Positions 29,646 through 36,138 of a stretch of DNA of 36,138 nt are shown here, piece by piece. The notes under the pieces are model-generated. The model saw only the letters and a program-made list of their open reading frames with translations. It did not search any database and had not been told where the DNA came from. How positions within the stretch are numbered: the first letter of the stretch is position 1; each line of letters opens with the position of its first letter. The DNA is from Chloroflexota bacterium. Its GTDB lineage: Bacteria; Chloroflexota; Dormibacteria; Dormibacterales; Dormibacteraceae. A program made the translations under genes and the position numbers. The stretch is from the NCBI GenBank assembly GCA_005889495.1, contig VBHA01000071.1, forward strand, positions 1 through 36,138, in the 5' to 3' direction.

Positions 29646-31844
29646 ATGAGCACCCAGGCCTACCCTCGCGGGGTGCAGCAGAATCCGCCCCTGGCCCTGG
29701 TCCGCCGACGTCCTCTGGCGGTCAAGGGGCTAGGCATCGAGACCTGGGCTCCCTTTGCGGCCGCGGCCGCGGCTGCGGCGATCGCCTCGATCCTCTTCAT
29801 CGCGTGGACCGCCAACCGCTGGGTCAGCGACGACGCGACGATCGGACTGGACGACATCGGCGAGGGGGTCGCGGCCCTGATCGCGGCCGCAAGCTGCGGC
29901 TTCGCCGCCTGGCGCAACGTGGGCCGGGTCAGGCTCGCCTGGACCTTCTTCGGCGTCTCAGCCCTGAGCTGGGGGATCGGCGAGATGATCTGGTCCTGGA
30001 ACGAGGTGGTCCGGGGCGAGGCCCTCCCCTTCCCCTCGATCGCGGACGCCGGCTACCTCCTGGCCATCCCGTTCGCGATCCTCGGCGTCTTCGCCTTCAC
30101 CTCCGCGCCGAGCCGGCTCGCGTCCCGGGGCGAGTCGGTGCTGGCCGGCTCGATCGTCGCCCTGTCCCTCCTCTTCATTGCCTGGGTGTTCGGACTGGGC
30201 AAGGTTTACGAGGCATCGGCCTCGTCGCCAGAGGCGCTTCTGATCGCCCTCGCGTACCCGCTTGGCGACATCATCACCGCGACCGTGCTGATCGTGGCGC
30301 TCGGGCGGGCCAGGCACGGCGAGGTCGGGCGGATGCTGCTGCTCCTCGGCGGCCTCGCGAGCAACGCCCTGGCCGACAGCGCGTTTGCCTTCCTGACCGC
30401 AAACGGTACTTACGGCGCCCAGGGCAGCGTGCTCGACGCCGGATGGGTGATCGGCTATCTGATGATCGCGCTGGCCCCTCTGTGGCCGGCACGCGAAGTC
30501 TCCGAGCACCGTCAGGACGGCCCCCTCCAGCTCTGGCAGCTGGCCCTACCGTGGGTGGCCGTCCTCGCGGGGGCGCTGACCGTGACCTGGCTCGCGGTCA
30601 CCAACCACAACCTCGACCAGTTCGAGACCGCGCTCGCGGGAGGAATCGGCGTCCTGTTCGTCGCCAACCAGGTCCTCACGCATCGCGACTCGCTCGACCT
30701 CCTGGGCAAGAGCCAGCACGCGGAGGCCCAGGTCGGCCGGAGAAACACCCTGCTCAACGAGATCATCGCGCACGCGCCGCTCGGGATCGCGCGCGTCAAC
30801 ATCGACATGAATGTCATCGATGTCAACCCGCGAATGGCCGCGCTCCTGAGGATGGGGACGCAGGAGATGATCGGCACCCCGGTTGCGCGCTATCTCCACC
30901 CCGACGAGTTCGCGCGGGTCTTCGAGATCTTCCAACCGCTGTGGAAGGGCGCGGTCGACAACATCGAGTCCGAGAGCAGGGCCATTCGCTCCGACAACAG
31001 CGAGGTGTGGCTGCACTGGAGCGCCACGGCCGTGAGAAACGCGGCCGGCAACATCGCGTATTTCCTGGTGATGTACGAGGACGTCGACGCCGAGCACGCG
31101 GCCAACGAGGCTGCCGCGGCGCACCTGGCCGGCCTGGAGCGCCTGAACAAGCTGAAGAGCGAGTTCGTGTCCCTCGTCAGCCACGAGTTTCGGACGGCGC
31201 TCGTCGGGATTTCCGGGTTCAGCGAGATGATCCGCGACGAGGACGTCGCCCTCGAGGAGGCAAAGACCTACGCGGCCGACATCAACAAGGAGTCGGAACG
31301 CCTGAACAGGATGATCAACGACATGCTCGACCTCGACCGGATCGAGGCCGGACGCCTCACGCTCCACACCCAACCCGTGGACCTGGACGAGGTGCTGGAA
31401 GACGCGGCCGACCGGGCTCGCGCATCCAGCTCACGGCACTTCGTCATCGTCAAGCTCGACGGGCGTCCCACGGTGCAGTGCGACCCCGACCGTATCGCCC
31501 AGGTCGTGGCCAACCTGCTGAGCAACTCGATCAAGTACTCGCCCGACGGAGGCGACATCGCCATCACCACCGCCGTGCGCGACAGCGTGATCGAGGTCAG
31601 CATCCGCGACCACGGCATGGGCATCGCGCCGGACTTCGTGCAGAAGCTCTTCAACCGCTACGAGCGATACGAGAAGACCTCCAACAAGATCATCGGGACG
31701 GGTCTTGGGCTGGCGTTGGCACGCCAGATAGTCGAGATGCACGGCGGCAAGATCTGGGTCGAGAGCGAGGTCGGCAAGGGTTCTGACTTTCGATTCACGC
31801 TGCCGTTGAGCACGGTCCCCGCCGCGGAGCCCGCGAAAAGCTAG
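29646..31844 (+). CDS. Membrane sensor histidine kinase with PAS domain
   Basis: The 732-residue kinase has an N-terminal block of about eight membrane helices (35-340) including an Ala-rich run encoded by GCG/GCC repeats (29757-29785). A PAS domain follows (about 375-490: [17 protein letters not shown]-like [20 protein letters not shown]). HisKA has H513 in [10 protein letters not shown], with Ala where most kinases have Pro. The ATPase domain has the N box [15 protein letters not shown]1 DHGMGI and G2 [14 protein letters not shown]. It is an orphan kinase, divergent from the peptide/TPR genes; the HD-GYP receiver protein nearby is a possible partner. It ends in a 4-nt CTAG overlap with the Rieske gene. 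Confidence 0.92.
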   Translation: MSTQAYPRGVQQNPPLALVRRRPLAVKGLGIETWAPFAAAAAAAAIASILFIAWTANRWVSDDATIGLDDIGEGVAALIAAASCGFAAWRNVGRVRLAWTFFGVSALSWGIGEMIWSWNEVVRGEALPFPSIADAGYLLAIPFAILGVFAFTSAPSRLASRGESVLAGSIVALSLLFIAWVFGLGKVYEASASSPEALLIALAYPLGDIITATVLIVALGRARHGEVGRMLLLLGGLASNALADSAFAFLTANGTYGAQGSVLDAGWVIGYLMIALAPLWPAREVSEHRQDGPLQLWQLALPWVAVLAGALTVTWLAVTNHNLDQFETALAGGIGVLFVANQVLTHRDSLDLLGKSQHAEAQVGRRNTLLNEIIAHAPLGIARVNIDMNVIDVNPRMAALLRMGTQEMIGTPVARYLHPDEFARVFEIFQPLWKGAVDNIESESRAIRSDNSEVWLHWSATAVRNAAGNIAYFLVMYEDVDAEHAANEAAAAHLAGLERLNKLKSEFVSLVSHEFRTALVGISGFSEMIRDEDVALEEAKTYAADINKESERLNRMINDMLDLDRIEAGRLTLHTQPVDLDEVLEDAADRARASSSRHFVIVKLDGRPTVQCDPDRIAQVVANLLSNSIKYSPDGGDIAITTAVRDSVIEVSIRDHGMGIAPDFVQKLFNRYERYEKTSNKIIGTGLGLALARQIVEMHGGKIWVESEVGKGSDFRFTLPLSTVPAAEPAKS

Positions 31845-32938
31845 GTCGCTTCGAGGAACTCGGTGACCAGGGACTGGAAGTGGTACACCCCGTTCTCGCG
31901 CAACGCCGAGAAGCGGCCCCGGCTGTAGGAGCGCGAGCGCAGCCCGCGCTGCACCTGCTCGCAGACGGCGATGTCTTCCTGCTGGATCTCGTCGGAGAAG
32001 GCGATGGTCTGCTGCATCGACTCCCAGCCCGCGCCGGTCCCGGGTTCGGCGAAGTACCACTCGAAGACTGTTAGCGTGCGCCCCGGCCCGTTGGGCAGGA
32101 TGACGTTGGTGCTCAGGTTGTCCTGATAGATGTTCAGCATCGTGTTCGGGAAGATCCAGTAGTAGAGGGCGTCTTCCTCAGCGCCCGGCATCCGGATGTA
32201 GCGCCTGTCGCGGCCCGGCACCTCACCGGGCTTCAGCTCGCGGATGGGCGCGTGCTGCTTCGAGTAGTAGCGAAAGGTCTCGACGCGGTAGTTGTCGTAC
32301 TCGAGCTCTTTGAAGAGCCCCGGGTGCGCGATCGGCAGGTGGTAGCCCTCGAGGTAGTTGTCGACGTAGACCTTCCAGTTGCAGGCGATGTCGTAGTCGC
32401 GATGCTCGATGAGCCGCATCGAGTCGAGGTCGTAGCCGGCCTTCGCGATCTCCGACGGGATGGCCCCGATCCAGTCGGCGAGGGGCGCCGCGCCCGGGTC
32501 GAGGTTGGCGAACACGAACGGCCCCAGCGTGTCGACCCGGATGGGCACGAGCCCGAAGTCGGCCCTGTCGAAGTCCTCGGTGCCTTCCATCTCGCGTGCG
32601 GTCTGCAGCCTTCCGTCGAGTCCGTAGACCCAGCCGTGGTAGCCGCACTGCAGCGACTTGCGGTTGCCGCGCGTCGTCACGACCTGCGCGGCGCGATGCC
32701 GGCACACGTTGTAGAACCCGCGCAGCTTTCCGTCCTGCCCGTGCGTCAGCAGGATCGGCTCGTCGAGGATCGTGGCCGGTTTGAAGTCGCCCGGGCGCGC
32801 CAGCTCGCTCCGATGGGCGACGAGCTGCCACGTGCGGGCGAAGATGCGGTCCTGCTCGCGCTCGAGGACCGCCGGGTCGAGATACATGTTCGACGGAAGC
32901 GTCGACGCGCGCGCGACCTCGGTCTCGAGCTTCGCCAT
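31841..32938 (-). CDS. Rieske-type aromatic-ring/choline-type oxygenase, alpha subunit
   Basis: ATG 32938 gives 365 residues. The Rieske [2Fe-2S] ligands are C79-x-H81 (NVCRHRA) and C98-x2-H101 (LQCGYHGW). The mononuclear iron site has H200 and H205 in [16 protein letters not shown]. The N-terminus [20 protein letters not shown] is that of the choline/glycine-betaine/carnitine monooxygenase-like branch. It hydroxylates or demethylates a small organic substrate, using electrons from a reductase not found here. Its start codon and the ATG of the amidohydrolase candidate start share CATG (32936-32939). Confidence 0.92.
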   Translation of the reverse strand: MAKLETEVARASTLPSNMYLDPAVLEREQDRIFARTWQLVAHRSELARPGDFKPATILDEPILLTHGQDGKLRGFYNVCRHRAAQVVTTRGNRKSLQCGYHGWVYGLDGRLQTAREMEGTEDFDRADFGLVPIRVDTLGPFVFANLDPGAAPLADWIGAIPSEIAKAGYDLDSMRLIEHRDYDIACNWKVYVDNYLEGYHLPIAHPGLFKELEYDNYRVETFRYYSKQHAPIRELKPGEVPGRDRRYIRMPGAEEDALYYWIFPNTMLNIYQDNLSTNVILPNGPGRTLTVFEWYFAEPGTGAGWESMQQTIAFSDEIQQEDIAVCEQVQRGLRSRSYSRGRFSALRENGVYHFQSLVTEFLEAT

Positions 32939-32960
32939 GCCCGAACATTGTCGCTCGACG

Positions 32961-34264
32961 GTGGCATCGCTGGCGGTGGTCAACGGCAGGGTCTGGAGGC
33001 GGCCGGGTGCGACTGCGGTGGTCCTCGACGGCGACCGCATCGCCGCCGTCGGAGCGGGCCGATTCGATGCGGCCCGTGTGATCGATGCCGAGGGCGCGTG
33101 GATCCTCCCCGCCTTCAACGACGCGCACGTCCACTTCCTGATGGCCTCGCGCTCGCTGGGCGAGCTCGACCTGTTCGGTATCGAGACGCAACCCGAGCTC
33201 GAGCTGCGCGTCGCCGGCTACGCGCGCGGCCACGACGGCCCCTGGGTGGTCGGGAGGGGCTGGTTCTACTCGGCATTTCCGGAAGGCATGCCGACGGTGG
33301 AGCTCCTCGACCGGCTGGTGCCCGACCGCCCCGCCTACCTCGAGTCGTTCGACGCCCACACCGGATGGGCCAACAGCCGCGCCCTCGCGATCGCGGGAGT
33401 GACGACCCGCGACGTGCTGAGGGAGGCGGCGCTGCTCGGCGTCACGCGCGTGATGCCCATACCGACGCGTGAGCAGGACCTGGACGCGGTGCGGGCGGGC
33501 ATGCGCCTGGCCGCCTCGCGTGGGGTCGGCTCGGTGCAGGAGGCCGGCGACGGGCAGAACCAGCTCGAACTGTGGCAGGCGCTGCGGGAGTCAGGCGAGC
33601 TGACTCTTCGCGTCCGGCTTGCGTTTGACCTCACCCCGGGCCGCGACTTCGAGGTCTATGCAAGGCTGCGCCAGGATGATGACCCCTGGGTATCCACCGG
33701 GATCCTCAAGGCCTTCGCCGACGGCGTCGTGGAGTCGAAGACGGCCGCGATGCTGCATCCGTACGCCGGCTCGGATGAGCGGGGCGATCCGATCTGGGGA
33801 CCGGACGAGCTTCGCGAGGCCGTGCACGCCGCCGACGCTCGTGGATGGCAGGTCCAGGTCCACGCCATCGGCGACGCGGCGATCCGCCAGGCGCTGGATG
33901 CGTTCGAGGGCACGACGCCAGGTCGGCCATGGTCCAGGTGTGGCGGCGCCACCTCGGTCCGGAGCGCGCCGCGCGTGGGTGGCCATGGAAGGCCATCAAG
34001 GACTCAGGTGCCCGCCTTGCCTTCGGCACCGACTGGCCGGTCGTCCCGCTCGACCCGATGGCGAGCATCGCCGAGGCGAGGCGAGACCTGAGCCTGGAAG
34101 ACGCCGTCGATGCGTGGACGGCGGGGGGCACCTTCGCCGAGCACGCGGAATCGCGCAAGGGTGAGCTGCGAGAGGGCCTGGCGGCGGACATCGCGATCGT
34201 CGACTTCGAGAGCGCGCAGGTGAAGGCGACGGTCGTCGGCGGCCGGCTGGTCTACGAAGGCTGA
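32961..34264 (+). pseudogene. YtcJ-like metal-dependent amidohydrolase, interrupted by deletion and frameshift
   Basis: The first frame (GTG 32961 or ATG 32937) holds the amidohydrolase HxH (NDAHVHF), the likely carbamylated Lys (ILKAFADGV) and the third ligand in VQVHAIGDAAIRQALDAFEG. Past about 33920 this frame turns to nonsense, and another continues with VWRRHLGPERAARGWPWKAI, GTDWPVVPLDP (catalytic Asp) and the usual end LAADIAIVDFESAQVKAT. The piece between them, normally containing R-x-E-H (a metal His) and the S-M-Q-P strand, about 30-35 residues, is missing and the frame changes by one. The active site is incomplete as written. Either pseudogene or assembly error. Confidence 0.8.
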
Positions 34265-34290
34265 GGGGCTGGGCCGCGGCCCAGCCCCTC
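34263..34290. terminator. Perfect 28-bp palindrome between convergent genes
   Basis: GAGGGGCTGGGCCG is followed directly by its exact reverse complement, giving a 14-bp stem with no spacer between the amidohydrolase stop and the APC permease stop. It probably ends transcription from both sides, although neither strand has a T-run. Confidence 0.65.
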
Positions 34291-34297
34291 GGTCGAA

Positions 34298-35818
34298 TTA
34301 CTGCTGCCCGGTGGCTCCCGCGGGCATAGGCGCGATGCCGACCACGCCTTCGCCGGGCTGGGTGTTGACGGCGTGTCCACGTCCGATCGCCCAGAAGACC
34401 ACCGCCAACCCGAGCAAGAACACTATGGCGATGATGTTGTAGAGCTCGAACGTCGTCCGGCTGACGCCGGCGTAGTCGCCGTTCCAGGCCGAGGTGAACA
34501 GGCCGGGCCAGATCGAGAACACGGTCGCGAACAGGACCCACAGGGTCGCGAGGATGACGCAGGCCCAGGCACCCGCGTTCCCGCCAGGGATGACGAACGG
34601 CCGCCGGACGTTGGGGTACTTCCGGCGCAGCGTGATCAGCGCCGGGAAGATGAGGATGTACGAGAAGGTGGTCGTCGAGATGACCAGGCCGAGGACTGCC
34701 GCAAAGAAGCTGTGCAGCCCTCCCCCGGTGACATAGAAGGTGATGATCATGAAGACCGTGCTGATCACTCCGGACAGCACGTTCACCACGATCGGCGTGC
34801 CGAAAGTCCCCGAGAAGTAGCCCAGCTGCTTCGGACCCGATCCGGCCAGGGCACCGATGGCCATGAGCCGGTCCGATCCCATCAGCCAGGTCGTGCCGCT
34901 CGACAGCAGGACGAAGACAAACGCCAGCGCGGCGATGTGGTTGAAGAACGGGGCCGCGTCGCCGAACACGGTTTGCGACCCGAACTGGTAGGCGTTGACG
35001 AAACCGGAGACGTTGCTCAGCTGGTCGGAGGAGAGGATGAGCACGACGCCGAGGATGGGGATCGCGTAGCTGAGGAACGAGATCAATCCCGACGCATAGA
35101 CCGCGCGGGGGATGTCGCGCTGGGGGTTCTCCATCTCCTCGCTCGCATTGGTCTGGAGCTCGAATCCGATCCACTGGAAGACGATGACCCCGATGACCCC
35201 GATGATCACGACGAAGTCGGTCGGGAAGAAACCGCCAAGCCCGCCGTGGAAGCCGCCCTTGAGCCCGGCGACCACGACCAGGAGGGCAAAGAAGGCGAGG
35301 AGGGCGAGGCGGACGATCGCGCCCAGGTTGGGCACCCACTTCATGTAGCGCAGGGAGAGGATGTTCATGGTCACGGCGCCCCAGATGAAGAAGAAGCCGA
35401 TCACCGTCTCCCAGCCTTGCTGGCCGTTCAGCTGGCTGCCCCAGAGCGCGTCGAGGGCCGCGATCGTGGTCGCGGTCAGCGTGCCGCCGAGCCAGATCGG
35501 GTTGGAGAGCCAGTAAAGGACGCTGACGACCGCGCCGGCGAAGTGGCCGTACGCAAGCCGGACCCAGTCATAGGTGGCGCCTTCGGTCGGAAAAGCCGCG
35601 CCCAGCTCGGCCGTGATCAGGCCGTACGGGATGAGGAACGTGAGCGCCGAGACGATGAGCCAGAAGACCGCCTGGGCGCCGTATGAGGACGACTGCCCGA
35701 TGGTGTCCAGCGCCACGATGGCGCACACGGTGAAGAAGATCATGTCGAAGCGGAAAAGCGACTTCTTGAGCTTGCGCTTCTCCGCCACGAGCCCGGCTAC
35801 CGCGGCGGATTCCCCCAT
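34298..35818 (-). CDS. APC-superfamily amino acid/polyamine permease
   Basis: The 506-residue protein has about 12-13 membrane helices, with FDMIFFTVCAIVALDTIG in TM1, FPTEGATYDWVRLAYGHFAG after TM2, and FQWIGFELQTNASEEMENPQ in TM6, all typical of APC (COG0531) carriers of amino acids or amines. ATG 35818 has GGGGAGGG six bases upstream, and a good promoter lies at 35870-35898. With a Rieske oxygenase of the betaine type and a class III aminotransferase next door, a role in uptake of a nitrogen compound is likely, but the substrate is unknown. Confidence 0.9.
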   Translation of the reverse strand: MGESAAVAGLVAEKRKLKKSLFRFDMIFFTVCAIVALDTIGQSSSYGAQAVFWLIVSALTFLIPYGLITAELGAAFPTEGATYDWVRLAYGHFAGAVVSVLYWLSNPIWLGGTLTATTIAALDALWGSQLNGQQGWETVIGFFFIWGAVTMNILSLRYMKWVPNLGAIVRLALLAFFALLVVVAGLKGGFHGGLGGFFPTDFVVIIGVIGVIVFQWIGFELQTNASEEMENPQRDIPRAVYASGLISFLSYAIPILGVVLILSSDQLSNVSGFVNAYQFGSQTVFGDAAPFFNHIAALAFVFVLLSSGTTWLMGSDRLMAIGALAGSGPKQLGYFSGTFGTPIVVNVLSGVISTVFMIITFYVTGGGLHSFFAAVLGLVISTTTFSYILIFPALITLRRKYPNVRRPFVIPGGNAGAWACVILATLWVLFATVFSIWPGLFTSAWNGDYAGVSRTTFELYNIIAIVFLLGLAVVFWAIGRGHAVNTQPGEGVVGIAPMPAGATGQQ

Positions 35819-35869
35819 TGGCTACCCTCCCCATGGTTACCAACTGACAGTGGGCTGAAATTCGGGACA

Positions 35870-35898
35870 ATTAGAGCCTCACCGCAGGAACCTGTCAA
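35870..35898 (-). promoter_or_regulatory. Sigma-70-type promoter of the APC permease gene
   Basis: Read on the minus strand, TTGACA (35898-35893), a 17-base spacer and TCTAAT (35875-35870) form a near-consensus promoter. The expected RNA start is about 45 bases before ATG 35818. Confidence 0.75.
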
Positions 35899-35925
35899 GG
35901 CGGCTTTCAGGGGAGGAACCGGCAA

Positions 35926-36138
35926 ATGGCCACGACGAAGACCCGCGAGGTGCCCGCCGGCCGCGTTTCCGAGCTCGTCGAGGCAGAGGAGGAGAGGTTT
36001 CGCAAGGCGCGGCCGCGCTCCCACGAGCTCTGGACCGAGGCCCGGGAGCTGCTGCCACGCGGGGTGCCTTCCTCGTTCCAGGACGCCGCGCCCCAGCCGA
36101 TCTTCATGGAGCGCGGCAAGGGAAGCCGGGTCTGGGAC
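35926..36138 (+). CDS. Class III (glutamate-1-semialdehyde aminomutase-like) aminotransferase, N-terminal part
   Basis: ATG 35926 is preceded by GGGAGGAA, and the frame is open to the window end. The 71 visible residues include ELWTEARELLPRGVPSSFQ and IFMERGKGSRVWD, which match the N-terminal arm of PLP-dependent class III aminotransferases of the GSA-aminomutase type (..LPGGV.., P..F.RG.G...WD). The catalytic Lys lies beyond the window. It is divergent from the permease gene, whose promoter sits in the shared gap. Confidence 0.85.
   Translation, partial: MATTKTREVPAGRVSELVEAEEERFRKARPRSHELWTEARELLPRGVPSSFQDAAPQPIFMERGKGSRVWD

Overview
This is a GC-rich, gene-dense bacterial chromosome segment (about 68-70% GC by eye) with short intergenic gaps and many overlapping starts and stops. 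The gene set includes an F420-dependent TIGR03557-type oxidoreductase, a SigK/RskA-like sigma/anti-sigma pair, a holin_3_6-DUF3618-YihY membrane operon, and an alpha-E/circularly permuted ATP-grasp/transglutaminase cluster. It suggests a soil- or sediment-type Actinomycetota lineage (Thermoleophilia-like) or a neighbour such as Dormibacterota/Chloroflexota; sequence reading alone cannot decide. No rRNA, tRNA, CRISPR array, insertion sequence or phage structural gene was seen.

Layout. 1-5.6 kb: the end of a patatin-like lipase, small membrane and zinc-finger proteins, an anti-sigma/ECF sigma pair behind a diiron ferritin-like gene, and proline dehydrogenase with a small zinc-ribbon protein. 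5.6-14.8 kb: envelope and stress genes (YihY/BrkB, DUF3618, holin-like), the F420 enzyme, an Nramp-related transporter with a BON-like partner, PAP2 phosphatase, CBS protein, general-stress membrane protein, HExxH metalloprotease, DUF72, and two membrane proteins. 14.8-16.8 kb: an OmpR-type two-component system. 16.9-21.8 kb: a divergent peptide-tailoring locus with two transglutaminase-like genes on the minus strand and ATP-grasp, alpha-E and a third transglutaminase on the plus strand. 21.8-26.8 kb: an ACT-DUF5612 protein diverging from a citramalate synthase (cimA) plus PEP carboxylase (ppc) pair. 26.8-31.8 kb: a signalling block with an HD-GYP response regulator, a TPR regulator with a broken HTH, a tiny secreted-peptide gene, a 65-residue membrane protein, and a divergent PAS histidine kinase. 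31.8-36.1 kb: a Rieske oxygenase, a broken YtcJ-like amidohydrolase, an APC permease, and the start of a class III aminotransferase.

Main discoveries. (1) cimA has a complete leader-peptide attenuator: an 18-codon ORF with three Ile codons in a five-codon stretch, mutually exclusive antiterminator and terminator hairpins, and the terminator 3' arm doubling as the cimA ribosome-binding site. (2) A 31-codon gene with an 11-nt match to anti-Shine-Dalgarno encodes a signal peptide followed by DGIGRCC. It sits directly upstream of a TPR regulator, as in peptide-pheromone (RRNPP-like) systems. (3) ppc and the amidohydrolase each lack a conserved block and change frame at the gap, and the TPR regulator has lost the start of its HTH in a similar way. 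These are either clustered pseudogenization or assembly error. (4) The middle of the three transglutaminases has Ala where its two paralogues have the catalytic His, and it has no ordinary start codon.
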